This document shows positions 33,500-45,369 of a DNA stretch of 64,000 bases, one piece after another. Source of the DNA: Lycorma delicatula. Lineage: Eukaryota; Arthropoda; Insecta; Hemiptera; Fulgoridae. Position 1 is the stretch's first letter. Each line of letters starts with the position of its first letter. The stretch covers positions 48,081,946 through 48,145,945 of the forward strand of contig NC_134465.1 in assembly GCF_047948215.1 (NCBI RefSeq), in the 5' to 3' direction. Below the pieces are notes generated by a model. That model was not told the origin of the DNA. It did no database searches and worked only from the letters and a program-made list of their open reading frames with translations. The position numbers were made by a program, and so were the translations under genes.

Positions 33500-35505
33500 T
33501 GTTTTTACTCGCGTGTGTATGGAACGTTTCTTTTTCGTTCTCTTTCCTAGTTTAGTCGGTGGAAGGAATATGAAAGCGATTTAGTTGTTTTTTCATTAGC
33601 TATCAGAAGATTAAAGGAAAACAAGGACTCTTTGATCTCCAAATCTGTTTAAAAACACGCTGGAAGGGTGAAAGAGAAGGTAATTAGTAAAAACTAATTA
33701 TGTATTTGTTTCTGTGTAAATAGAAATTTAAATTAAGCACCGTTGGACTATAGTGTTTTTAAGCGGACATTTTATTAAGTTATTATCTAATAGTACTAAA
33801 AAATATCTGTATTGACATTTCATTATGTATTCGGTTAAATCGAATACAGTTTTTAAGCAAAATGTGTTTAAAAAACCGTGTACCATATTCTTGAATCTGA
33901 TAAAATGTAGAATTAAATTATTATCCTGCTTCCAGCTGTTCTATTTGTATCATTTTTTTCTCGATTTTTTTTATTTGACAGAAACCTTTAATCATTTCCT
34001 TAAAAACGCCCAGAAAAAGAATTTTCTGGAGCAGCTCCCCCACTAATTTTAGCTACGAGCTGCCACTGATCGTTAGATTATAACACGTTGCTCCGTTTTG
34101 TTTGACAAACCGTACTCTTTTTTACGATCAATTACTTGAACGTAGAATGTTTTTTTCAAAGATTTTACGGGGTACACTTCTATATTGACAGCCTGATCAA
34201 AAAATATTGGTCCCTATTATCAGAAAAAACACACCACGCATCGATTTTCTCATTGCGAATTGGAAGTTCAAACATTTGGTGAAGATTTTCAATTATTCGT
34301 TACTTGGTGTTGTGCTAACTAACGTGGCCGGATAAATGAAACTGTGCCTTGTATTACATTAACACAACATATACAGCACCGGGTATATCTGTCCACCGCA
34401 TCGACAAGTTTTTTTTTGAGAACCCATTCGGAAAAATCAAGACGTTTTGGTTTGTCTATTCTTTTATGTTGTTACACGATACGGTTTTAATTTTAAATCG
34501 TGCCTTATATTGTCTTATATTAGTCTAGTTTTATTAATGAATCTTATATTAATTTAAATCCTGCCTTATTGTGCAAGATATAATTTTTAACTTTGCTATG
34601 ATAATTTACTTATAGATTTTTTCGGATAGACAGAAATTCTTTTTTGAATATCAGCTAAGGCTTTTTTAGTTCTAACATAAGTTGTCTGTTTCGTTTTGCG
34701 TTTGAAACCGATCCTGTTTTACGGCATTTTTTAACGAAATCGTTTATGCCACTCTTTGCCGAGATATTGGCATTCGGAAATATTTGAATCTTATTTCTTA
34801 TAAGGTTCCAGAACGTAACCCATCGGGTTGGTCGTTACTTCAATTGATACCATTAGATGTTGCAGAAAAGACCAAAAGCTCATTGGAGTGATTACAAAGT
34901 ACATTGGACCGTATTGGCAGAAGATCGTATTAGTTAGAAACGTACTGAAGAGGCAGGTCTTCATGCTGCAATGGATTGATATCGGTTGAAATGATTATAT
35001 ATATAAAATGGGGTTTTTATTTTTTTATTAGTCACTTTTAATATTTTCGTACAGATCTCTCGCAGTTTTATTCGAACTTTGTTTTAAAAGATTTAGTTTA
35101 AAATATTAAAATTATTTACCATCTCAATCGCTGACGAGAAACGAATATTCGGGCTTTTATTAATATCTATTTAGTAGTTGATAATTAAACTGTTTATTCT
35201 TGTCTGTAATATAATTTAAATATTATTTTTAATGTATTTATTTTAAAAGATTGTATTACTCTGATCCAATAAATTCAAATTTTATTTATTCATTAAAAGA
35301 ATTTCCATCGCTCTGTGTTTTATACGTTTTAATAGAGTTGTTAGCTGAGAGGACTGTAGACTAATTATAAAACTACTTATGAAAAAAATAATTAAATGTC
35401 CGGCATTTTGATTAAGATTTTGTCAACTATCAAATAACAGCCGGGGATTTCATACTGTTCTCTCTTACCACCCGTCTAATTCAACAGCTGTATTAGTGAA
35501 ATTTA
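33500..35505. other. Spacer, no gene recognised
   Basis: The stretch from 34080 to 34990 is less A+T-rich than its surroundings and could be a worn element, but I could not connect any frame to a known family. Confidence 0.35.
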
Positions 35506-35848
35506 ATTTTTTTACTTCCTTGTACGAAGTAAAGGAAATACTGTGATCGCGAAAAATTTCGGTTTTCAGATTTCAACGGAAATATCCATTTTGACCATCC
35601 CTGAATCCATTTTGACTAATTTCGGTGTGGATTCTCTACGTACGTATGTATCCTCGCATAACTCAAAAAAGATTAGCCGTAGAATGTTGAAAGTTTGGAT
35701 CTAGGACTAAAATAAGTTGTGCATCTCCCCCTTTTGATTGCAATAGACTGGACCAAAAGTGTCCAAAAAAGCTTGCCCTCATTGAGAGCTTATCGACGAT
35801 ATATCATAAGTGGTACTTATTTTCATTGGTTCCAGAGTTATAGCCAAA

Positions 35849-36143
35849 ACCCACCGGGTTGGTCTAATGGTTAACGCGTCTTCCCAAATCAGCTGATTTG
35901 GAAGTCGAGAGTTACAGCGTTCAAGTCCTAGTAAAGCCAGATATTTTTACGTGGATTTGAATACTAGATCGTGGATTCCGGTGTTCTTTGGTGGTTGGGT
36001 TTCAATTAACCACACATCTCAGGAATGGTCGAACTGAGAATGTGCAAGACTACACTTCATTTACACTCCTACATGCCATCCTCATTCATCCTCTGAAGAA
36101 TTATCTAAACGGTAGTTACCGGAGGCTAAAACAGGAAAAAGAA
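35849..36143 (+). mobile_element. SINE-A, full length, with exact 15-bp target duplication
   Basis: The 15 bases AGAGTTATAGCCAAA flank it (35834-35848 and 36144-36158). Undisturbed Rep2 copies (26163, 42930) show the empty site. The length of 295 bp and the head and tail match the copy at 15870 closely. Confidence 0.95.
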
Positions 36144-36317
36144 AGAGTTATAGCCAAATAAAATTTTAATTAGTGAAATATTTGAATCTTAGAGAAAGGC
36201 ACATCGTTTCAAATCTGGCCGGCTTCATCTCCTTTCTTTAATTTAAATATATTGATTTATTAATAATTATTAACCTCTGAATGTAAAAAAAATTTACAAT
36301 AAGTAATAAATGAATAA

Positions 36318-36930
36318 TGCATGTCAAGACAGACTAAACTCCGGCATTGCAATACAGTTATAAAACCAGCAGTCCTTTACGCCAGTGAAACTTTGACACT
36401 TAACAGAAAAAATGAAGTTGAAGAAATTAAAAAAGTAGAAAGGAAGATGATTCGAAAAATCCTAGGAATAAAATATACCCAAGATGGTTGCAGAGTACAA
36501 TCAGTCAAAACAACAGAAAAGTATTCAAACATCGAAATTGATATTAAGAAAAGACGAATGAAATTCTTTGGTCATCTCAGTAGACTACCAGAAAATCGAT
36601 TTACAAAATGGGTAATAGAATATGTAACTTCGCTCAAGAACTCAACACCTTGGATGGACAAATTTCGAAAGGACCTAAAAAATGCCAACATAAGTCCAAC
36701 AGATATTTTAGAAAGAGACACCTTCTGATACAAAGTAAACAAATAGGAAGTTACATCATAGCAATCAAAACAAAAACGGTATAGACCAGAAGAGCGTAAA
36801 CAAGCTTTCTCGGAAAGATTGAAAACTTAGTGGAGCAACAAGAAGAACCGAAAGGAAAGTTGAGTTATTTGCTTAACGTCTTCCATTTAGTGGGAGAATT
36901 CGAAAATAATAATACTAATAAATTAATAAT
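36318..36930 (+). mobile_element. LINE family B, 5'-truncated tail inserted in Rep2
   Basis: A coding tail is followed by an A+T-rich AATAAT-type end (about 36905-36935). The flanking Rep2 sequence is continuous with other copies. The exact junctions are blurred because Rep2 is A+T-rich here. Confidence 0.75.
36321..36728 (+). pseudogene. LINE family B reverse-transcriptase C-terminal tail
   Basis: This is a 135-codon frame. VIKPAVLYASETLTLNRKNE is the post-polymerase block also seen in family A as VWSVALYGSETWTIG, and KVERKMIRKILGIKYTQDGC and RRMKFFGHLSRLPENRFTKW correspond to the later RCYRRMLKIR and RLIGHILRHPG blocks. It is a different lineage from family A, with little sequence shared beyond those blocks. 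After the stop at 36726 further family residues (KQAFSERLK) appear in another frame to about 36830. No polymerase motifs are included. Confidence 0.82.
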
Positions 36931-37061
36931 AACAATAAAAAAATAGAACAGAAGTTATTAAAACTTTATGTACTTTTCATTAAAAAAAAAAAAATTGTAT
37001 ATGTAATTTATTAGGCGTATAAAGAAGTCATGTGATGTCCACATCAGGTATTTATTATTAT

Positions 37062-37195
37062 TAATTCACTATATAAGCTTCGAAGTTTGTGCATGGAAAT
37101 ATGAAATTTTGTAGCGTATGAAAATTGCCATATCTGAAATGGGATTTGAACTCGGGACCTCCGAAAGAAAGGCCGAGATGTTTCAACTCTGCCAA
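37062..37195 (-). mobile_element. SINE-B copy, antisense
   Basis: In reverse complement it has TCGGAGGTCCCGAGTTCAAA (B-box region) and the body GGCAATTTTCATACGCTACA, with the tail worn away. Confidence 0.65.
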
Positions 37196-37690
37196 GAAAA
37201 TCGGCAATATATTGACGGCATTGTAAGTGTTCTAAGCGTACACTACTGTAAAATGATCTATTTTACGGTACGAGACTACTACTTGTAGTGTAATGTAGGC
37301 CACTTTTGTGGTGTGAAAAATATAAAATGTACGATATTTTTGGTTACTGTCATAGTTAAAGTTTTTTATTCCTCAATGTCTTTTTGAATTATTTATCACA
37401 GTCCTACTCTTTACATTTAAATTTATTTTATTTGTACCTTCCTCAGCCCTTTTGTATGGGTTTCTTATACCGAAAAATAGGTAGTTTCTGGGTACAAATA
37501 TTTGCTAAATTTAATTTTTCTATTTTTAACAAATGAAAATTTAACTGTTCCATACATTATTAATACCCGATATAAGTTAACCCAAACAGTATTTAATTAA
37601 AAACTTGTATAGTTGTATTAATTTAATATTATTTTATTAAATTATAAAGTCTAGTATTAAAAACTATTTTTCAACTATATTCATAAAACT

Positions 37691-37942
37691 ACCCCTATTG
37701 GGTTGAAAAGTATTGTTTCTTGACTGAAAAGAGATAAATTAGTTTGTTGTTTTACCTTATCTTTAGTAAAGATTACCCCTATTGGGTTGAAAAGTATTGT
37801 TTCTTGACTGAAAAGAGATAAATTAGTTTGTTGTTTTACCTTATCTTTAGTAAAGATTACCCCTATTGGGTTGAAAAGTATTGTTTCTTGACTGAAAAGA
37901 GATAAATTAGTTTGTTGTTTTAACTTATCTTTAGTAAAGATA
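37691..37942. repeat. 84-bp tandem repeat, three copies
   Basis: ACCCCTATTGGG recurs at 37691, 37775 and 37859, giving an exact 84-base period. The copies are almost identical. Because 84 is a multiple of three, the antisense strand stays open for 112 codons with a 28-residue repeated unit (TKDKVKQQTNLSLFSQETIL...). I see no sign that this is expressed. The third copy ends at the start of a SINE-B. Confidence 0.92.
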
Positions 37943-38108
37943 AGACCGATCTCCTTGGTGGAGTGGAAACATCTCGACCGTAAATTTGGTGGTCCCGGGT
38001 TCGAATCCCGGTCAGGCATGACATGTTTCTTACGCTACAAAACGTTCATTATCATCCATTGGAAATGTAAGTGGGTGTAAGCCTGTTGTTAATGTATAAA
38101 TAAATAAA
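37940..38108 (+). mobile_element. SINE-B, well preserved
   Basis: The head CTTGGTGGAGTGG (A-box region) and GGGTTCGAATCCCGGTCAGG (B-box region) are close to a tRNA. The body ends TGTATAAATAAATAAATT. It starts at the end of the 84-bp tandem repeat. Confidence 0.82.
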
Positions 38109-38602
38109 TTATTAGCATTAACGCGATATAGTTATGTTGATCAAGGTGGCACTGTGTTCTTCCGCTTATGACTTTACGTTTACAATATTTGAGGTACAGT
38201 TGCTGTTTGTTTCTGAAAGTAGTAGTAGTTTTTTTAAAGTTCATTGTACAGCCAATTCTTGTGTTGAAGATTTTTATTTATTTGGCTAATATATAACTAT
38301 ATTTATTTAAAAATATAACGGGAAACCACTTTATTCCTAATTTTTCTTTAATTAATCTGGTACAGTCAGTAACATTATATTACGAAGATAATTTTAATTA
38401 ATGTTTTCATAAATAAACCGATCTGAAAAGCTTTTACACTGAAAAAAAAAAATGATTATAATATGATACCATCGATCGCATCCTCTTATCAAAGAATAGA
38501 ATTTGGTATAATTTTTATTAATTATAAAATTTCATGGACAAACTTTGAGCTTATCTAGTAAAGAAATATATTTCAATAGTATTTTATATATATACACACA
38601 TA

Positions 38603-39514
38603 CAGAGTGTTTCTAAAATGATGGGCTGGCTATACCTTTTCGAATTCTGCTTGTAAAACTAAACAAAAAATATCTTTAGGAAAAATAGTAATTTCTCCTT
38701 CGTTCTCCTCCTGTCCGCCATTTTGTTATTTTTATATAAAAATTTATTTCTCGAGTTCGAACAAACGAATCACATTAATATTTTGTACGCGTCTTAATAA
38801 TAAAGTTTTAAAATTACCGAAGTATCAAGACTTAAATTCCTTCGCAAATTACAAAATGGCGGCCATGTTTATTTTTCAATCCGTTACATCTCTTTAAATA
38901 TTAGTTTTATCAAAATTTATGTTATTTACTAAAATATTAACCCTTTTATTTTGAACAAAATGACATTTTATTTATTAAAATAGATTAACAAATACCCGAG
39001 TTATGGCAGAAAATTGATTTAATTATGTGTCTGTTTTCATGTCCTCCACTTTACGTTCAATTCGATGAAATATTAATTGTTTTTATTTATTGTAAATTGG
39101 TATCAAATTAAGGAATAATTTTCTCCCATAGGTTATTTGTTAACCGATTATAAAAAAATAAAATGTAATTTTTTTCAAACTAGATTGCGTAATATTTTAG
39201 AAAATAACGTAATTTTTGATAAAAACTAATATTTTTGGGAATATAACGGATTGAAAAATAAATATGACCGTATTTTGTAATTTGCGAAGGTATTTAAGTT
39301 CTGATATTTTGCTAATTTTAAAACTTTATTACCAAGTCGCTTACCAAACATTAATGTGATTCGTCTATCCGAACTTGAGATATAAATTATATAAAATGGC
39401 GGACAGGAGGACAACGAAGGAGAAATAGCCATTTTTCTTAAGGACATTTTTTGTTTAGTTTTACAAGTAGAATCCGAAAAAGTATAGCTAGCTCACCATT
39501 TTAGAAACATTTTG
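38603..39514. mobile_element. 912-bp element with ~340-bp inverted arms (TA target)
   Basis: Arms of about 340 bases at each end are inverted copies, about 80-85% alike by eye (shared words GTTTCTAAAATG, TTACAAGTAGAA-type, ATTTCTCCTTCGTT, CTCCTGTCCGCCATTTT, GAATCACATTAATG, CGCAAATTACAAAAT, TTTTTCAATCCGTTA). TA lies at both edges (38601-38602 and 39515-39516), next to CAGAGTGTTTC and CAAAATGTTTC. There is no coding sequence. The TA target and CAGAGTG-like ends suggest a Tc1/mariner-mobilised MITE. Confidence 0.85.
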
Positions 39515-39554
39515 TATATATAAATAACTTAATTTTTAATAGTCGGAACAAATT

Positions 39555-39715
39555 TTTTTCTTTGATGAATTAATTTACTACAAACGCTTAGAAACTTATA
39601 CCTGGGAATATAGAAATGGAATATTTAAGGGTACAAAAATTCTATGCCTAACAGGGATTCGAACCTGGGACCCTGGATAACACTCTGAGACTCTACCAAT
39701 CGGCCTTTCAGTTCA
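39555..39715 (-). mobile_element. SINE-B copy, antisense
   Basis: The reverse complement shows CAGGGTCCCAGGTTCGAATC and the family body ending TTAATTCATCAA. Confidence 0.75.
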
Positions 39716-40645
39716 TAAACATTAAATAAATACTTTTTGAAATATACATATGTTCTAAATAATTAAATTATATTTTATGTACCTTAATTTATTAGTATAA
39801 ATTGTTCAGTAATAATGTAATTGCATGTATAAAAAAATTAATTTATATAATCATTCAGTAATTCGTTCCAGTTATCGTAACATATAACACGTAAAAGTTT
39901 TTTATCTTGATATTTAACCTGTAAAAGTTAATATCGATTAATTATTTAATGTAACATGTTGTTTGATTGATACGTTTTCTAATATCCGGAAGCAGATAAT
40001 ATAATAAAATAACTGTAACTAATTGACAAGGTGTATAATATATATATCATTTATAATATCTGCAAAATTTAACTTAATTTTCAATTCAGAAATCGTTTCA
40101 GCGTAAAATAACAATGTTATATTTTTTATCTTATTAATGTATCATCAGTAAGAGTTATATCGATATATTAAACAAATCGATTTTAAGGAGAAATAATTAT
40201 TAATCTTATTAAGATGTATTATGTGTTTTGCATAATAATTGTATATGATCTTTACACAGATATTTCTTAAACATTATTTTAAAACATTAATTAAAAATTA
40301 AAAGTTATATAAATAAATAAGAAATATTGCGACAGGTGGTAACACTGTCCCGCCAATTTTTAATGATTATTTTAACCAATAGTCTTATTGTATTATGAAG
40401 TCCAATCTGTATGGTTTTTTAAATTTAATATTCTCTCTCTTTCTCTTTCTTTCTCGCTCTCTCTCACTCTCTCATTTTTATATTATTAAGTCAATTGCAA
40501 CGAACAATAAAGAAATAAAATAATAAAATATAATATTTCTTATGACTATTCCGTTTAGGTATTACGTAAAATAATTTTTAAAAACTTTCTAAAATAATTA
40601 TTAAAAAAAAACTATCTTATTAATAATAATATAGAATGATAAAAA
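39716..40645. other. A+T-rich spacer
   Basis: It contains a CT-rich simple stretch (40431-40470) and no gene. Confidence 0.4.
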
Positions 40646-40649
40646 AATT

Positions 40650-41889
40650 TCAGAACTTTAAAAGCGTATAAAAATTTAATGAGGTAAGTTCCAGATTCGA
40701 TTGAGGTCTCATTTCATAAAAAAAGCACATAAAATTTATCACTCAACATTCATCTTTGGTTCGATATGGCTTCTATTTATAATGCTATGTACATCCCACC
40801 TGAAATCGATTTCATTCCAGACTGTAGCCAGCAAATCGGACGTTACTCTGCAGCTGCAGCGTTAATTCGAAGTCTTAGCTCAACAAGATCAGCACGCAAA
40901 AGTGATACATAAATCCGATTTTTAATGAAACCCCCACAAGAAAAAATGTAGCGGGATCAAATCTGGGGAGCGAGGTGGCCGTGCGATTGAACCTTCACGA
41001 CCGATCCTCCGACCTGGAGGAATCAAATATCAAAAAAATCTCGGACTTCTAGTTAGTATTGAGGTGGTTCCACGTCTTGCATCAGCAATGGCGTCCATCT
41101 TGGTCATCATAGTTTAACTGAGGAATTGAAAATTTTAAAGCATGTCCAGATTATAATACCATTTACGGTTGCTTCCTCGAAGAAGAACGGTCCGTACAGT
41201 CTTTGCTTAGGGCACAAAAAACATTGACCTTAGGGCTATTACGATTATGCTGCAAAGTTTCATTAGGGTTTTCGGTACCCCACATTCGGCAGTTATGGGT
41301 TTGTCACTGATGTGAAACGTTGATTCATCACTAAAAATTACGTTGTCTAAAAATGTATCGTTGTCTGCAATTTTATCCATTTCGACAAAAAACTGAAGCC
41401 GAACAACTTTGTCGTCATCTGTAATGTCTTTAACCACGATTAGTTTGTACGGTTTCAACTGTTTACGTAATACACTTCATACAGTTGTATGTAGAATGCC
41501 AGTGTCTAGTTTATTTCTTCGGACTAGTGCAAAGCTTTATCCGAGTTGTTCCACAGAAGTTTCAGGGACGCGTGGGCGTTCTGGTGATTTTGTATGTTTA
41601 ATAGAACAACCTATCTCAGCGAAGTTTTTTTACCGTACTCTACGAAAATTACGTTGAACTGCAGGTGCTGACTGCAAATCATGAAACCAAAACACACGTG
41701 AGCACGTTCCGCACCAGTAAATGTATCCATTTTTAGTAACATCGGTGGCCGAATTCGGTACTAATGAACTACGCGAGTCAAATCTTGGATGTATTTTACT
41801 ATAAAATGAGACCTCAAACGAATCTGTAAGTTATATTAATAAATTTTTATATGCTTTTAAAATTGTAAAGTCCTTTTTGAATCATCCGG
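40650..41889 (-). mobile_element. Mariner-like element, family M1, second copy
   Basis: It aligns with 7377-8600 over its whole length. The right end CCGGATGATTC next to TA (41890-41891) is clean; the left end is worn (GAACTTTAAAAGC retained). The ~75-bp terminal inverted repeats include the AGGTCTCATTTCAT word at both ends. Confidence 0.8.
40740..41690 (-). pseudogene. Mariner-like transposase relic, family M1
   Basis: The best frame (41207-41458) reads KPYKLIVVKDITDDDKVVRL, then QFFVEMDKIADNDTFLDNVI, then FSDESTFHISDK, with the first catalytic Asp kept. It runs on to CGVPKTLMKLCSIIVIAL and stops. Later blocks (WIG-like, WPPRSPDL-like, KDLVYVP) are present only as worn pieces in other frames between 40800 and 41150. 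It is better preserved in the middle than the 7.4-kb copy. Confidence 0.78.
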
Positions 41890-41902
41890 TATATTGTTAG
41901 TT

Positions 41903-42072
41903 TTCTGATCTCCGTGTCGGAATGGTAGCATTTCGACCTTTCATCCGGAGATTCCGGCTTCGAATCCCAGTTAGGAATGGTATTTTTCATACACTACATA
42001 AAATTCACTTTCATCCATCAGTAACTGTAATTGGATGTGTGTGTTGTTACTATATAAAAACATAAATAAATT
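41903..42072 (+). mobile_element. SINE-B copy
   Basis: The head GATCTCCGTGTCGGAATGGT, B box GGCTTCGAATCCCAGTTAGG and tail ATATAAAAACATAAATAAAT match the family. It lies just beyond the M1 mariner. Confidence 0.82.
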
Positions 42073-42547
42073 ATTAACACAATATAATCATATATGGATC
42101 TAGTTGAGCATTGTATTCTTCCGCTTAAAAAAAAATTACGCCTACAATTCTCGTACTTTACGGCAACGATTATCATAAGTTATTAATTTACCGATACGCA
42201 ACATTACGAATAACTAATGAGCGAGGTTATTATACAGCGCAACTACTTTAACATTGCATGCGGATAAAATGTGAATTAAAAGACTTCTAAACCTCAGTCG
42301 TCATAATAGGGTTACAAGTACAGCTGGGTCATACGTGTTTATTACAGTAGTTCATGTGTTTGTTTATTAAGTACTGTTTCTCTTCTGTTAACTAATAAAT
42401 ATAACAAATTTTTATTATTTACAATTGTTTACTTTTTTTAGAGATATTGATATATTTAATTATGTATTATTTATTAATGAAATGTTCTCTTATTAAATTT
42501 AGTTGTTTAGTTCTTTTATTACTTTACCGCTTTTCTTATTGCCTTTT

Positions 42548-43223
42548 TTACTTCCTTGAACGAAATAAAGGAAGTATTATGATCGTGAAAAATTTTGTTT
42601 TTTAGATTTAACGGAAATATCCATTTTGACCATCCCTGAATCCATTTTGACTAGTTTCGGCGTGACGTCTACATACATATGAGCGTATATATTTCGTTTA
42701 ACTCACAAACGATTAGCCGTAGAATGTCGAAATTTTAGATTTAGGACTGTTGTATCATCTAGTGTTATACCTCCCCTTTTAATTGCAATAGGCGGGACCA
42801 AAAATGTGCAAAAAAAGCCCAAAATCACAAAAAAATTGGATTATGGACTTTTGCTTAACTGCAGTATTAAACCTCATTGAAAGCTTTTCAACGATGTATC
42901 ATATGTGGTACTTATTTTCATTGGTTCCAGAGTTATAGCTAAATAAAATTTTAATGATGAAATATTTGGATTTTACAATAAGAAGGCACATCGGTTCAAA
43001 TGCGACTTCATTTCCTTTTCTTTTTTTTTTAATTTAAATATATTGATTTATTAATAATTATTAACCTCTCATTTTAAGAAAAAATGTATAATAAATAATA
43101 ATGCATTAACAATAAAAAATATAAAATAACAGAAGTTATTAATGTAATAGACTTTTATGTACTTTTAAAAATGTGTATATGTAATTTAATAGGCGTACAA
43201 GGAAGTTAACGTGTCCACATCAG
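42548..43223 (+). repeat. Rep2, copy 4
   Basis: It shows the same order of words as copy 1, from CTTCCTTGAACGAAATAAAG to GTGTCCACATCAG. It is an uninterrupted copy and gives the empty sites for the nested insertions in copy 3. Confidence 0.8.
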
Positions 43224-43757
43224 CTTTATTAGTATTTATTTTTGATCGTAAACAAGGACAGGTCCGCAAAATTAAGAAAACTTTATATTCATAACGAGGG
43301 TAGAAGAAATATTATTAGCAATGTTATTAAATACTTTTATGGAGAAAAAAAAAGGTAAATTCTTTATCTGCTTCAATAGTCAGCTGTAAGTTCACATTTT
43401 TACCGCACGTAAAGTTAAATTGATTACGCTATATATTGGTGGTGATCACAGGGCTGCACCTATCAAATCCAAATGTTGATGTTGATGTTAATCACACAGA
43501 AGCGCGCGAGAGAGAAAAATACAATTTAAAAATTTATCTTTCATAATTCTTTAGTTATACAAGTTTAAATATATCTTTCAAAAAATTACATTATGAGCAA
43601 AATATAAGGATTCGGTTTCTCAGAAGTAAATTTCGATACATCATATCTGAAGCACCATAATTAACAATCCGTAAAAAAATCGGTTGCAGTAATGGAAGGA
43701 TTGAAAAAATTTACTATTTTAAAATAGTAAGTTTATAACTACGCTTAAAAAAAAATT
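43224..43757. other. Spacer between two inverted Rep2 copies
   Basis: I see nothing recognisable in these ~530 bases. Confidence 0.4.
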
Positions 43758-44352
43758 GATGTGAACAACACATGACTTACTTGTATGCGTATTACATATA
43801 TTTTTTCATGTATATTTTTTTTGTTATTATTTATTATATTTTTTTTTTTACAATGAGGTTAAATTAAAAAACCATATGAGTTCAATATATTTAAATTTAA
43901 AAAAAAGTTAAAAAAAAAGGAGATGAAGTCCGATTCGAACCGATGTGCCTTCTCCTATAATCCAAATATTTCATTAATTAAGATATTATTTGGCTATAAT
44001 TCTGGAATCTGGGAAAATAAGTACCACTTATGATACATCGTTAAAAAGCTCTCAATGAGATCTTATTACCGCAATTAAGAAAAGTCCAAAATCCAAACCT
44101 TTTTGGGCATTTTTGGTCCAATCGATTACACTCAAAATGGGAGATGCACAACTAGATATTACAACAGTCCTAAATCAAAAATTTCAACATTCTACGGGTA
44201 ATCGTTTTTGAGTTATACGAGATACATACATACGAACAGACGTCACGCCGAAACTACTCTAAACGGATTCAGGGATGGTCAAAATGGATATTTCCGTTGA
44301 AATATGTAAACGCGATCACAATAGTTCCTTTTACTTCGTACAAGGAAGTAAA
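43758..44352 (-). repeat. Rep2, copy 5, antisense
   Basis: It starts TGATGTGAACAACACATGAC and ends CTTCGTACAAGGAAGTAAAAAAAAAAT. With copy 4 it forms an inverted pair. Confidence 0.8.
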
Positions 44353-44521
44353 AAAAAAATAAATACTTAGGAAGTTATTAGTTAACAGTTGTGTTATTCC
44401 TGATATTCAATTTTTCCAAATGACCGTTCTTTTATTTTTAAATAAAATGAATGGGTGAATAATTAATATCAGTCATTATTCTCAGAAGAAGATATTATAA
44501 TTTCTCTCTTACATCTTTATC

Positions 44522-44794
44522 TTTCTGTTAAGCCTCCGGAACCACAGTAAGGTGGTTCCTCAGACGATATGTATGAATGTAAATGAAGTGTAATCTTTTA
44601 CAGTCTCAAGTCGACCGTTCCTAAGATGTGGGGTTAATTGAAATTCCCAAATAATACCGGTATTCACGATCTAGTATTTAAATACGTATAAAAGTAACTG
44701 CCTTTACTAGGATATGAACCTTAGATCCCTCGACTTCGAAATCAGCTGATTTGCGATGACGAGTTCACCACTTGATCAACTCGGTCAGTGGGTT
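44522..44794 (-). mobile_element. SINE-A, antisense
   Basis: The reverse complement carries the head ACCCACTGACCGAGTTGATC, the B-box region GTTCATATCC, and the GGAGGCTTAACAGAAAG end. It is moderately worn. Confidence 0.78.
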
Positions 44795-45369
44795 TCTTTG
44801 TTATATATGACAAATGTTAAAATATTCTTAACTTATTGTTGGGGATCAAAAAGAATTTTTTTAATTTTTCAATTTAAAATATATATAAGGAGTCTTGTAA
44901 GCAAAGAAAAGCTACAAAGAACTTTAAATGTGAATTTTTTCCTAGATTTTTGGAGGATTCAATATCTATATAGGTAAATATCTATATAGCGACTAACTTA
45001 GATTTTCATTGATAATAATGAATTTATTTTAGTAAATTTTAATCGTATAGTAATTAAATTATATTTCAATATTAATTCTTTTTTCATTTTGTTTTTTAAA
45101 AATAATATTATTTATTTTTATTAAATTGTAAAAAATAAATTTTTGTATTATCTAAAACAATAGATATTTTTGAAAATTGTAATAATTTACGAAAGTAATA
45201 TTTGTTTAAATTCTAGTATATGTAATATCAGTAGTGGAATATTTAAAATCAATATTCCGTTTGATATTTGTTTACGAGGATATTGTTGCTGTCATGGAAA
45301 ATAAAAAAATTAATAAATTTATAAAAAATAGGATTTTATATTCATAAAAAAAAGACAACATAGTTGTTT
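44795..45369. other. A+T-rich spacer
   Basis: There is no recognised content. The forward 73-codon frame at 44756 is part SINE and part spacer. Confidence 0.4.

Larger units (their letters stand above)
35513..37047 (+). repeat. Rep2, copy 3, carrying nested SINE-A and LINE B insertions
   Basis: It starts ACTTCCTTGTACGAAGTAAA and ends GATGTCCACATCAG. Removal of 35849-36143 plus one target copy, and of about 36318-36930, leaves a normal Rep2 of about 610-630 bases. The order is SINE inside Rep2 and, separately, LINE B inside Rep2. Confidence 0.85.

Noticed and set aside
37691..37942. Possible CRISPR-like array or repeat protein
   Set aside because: Three directly abutting 84-base units without spacers in an animal genome form a minisatellite, and no start or expression signal supports the antisense frame.
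37980..38015. Possible tRNA gene (good B box GGGTTCGAATCCC)
   Set aside because: It is the head of a SINE-B followed by the SINE body. The acceptor stem does not pair, and the same pattern occurs at many dispersed sites.
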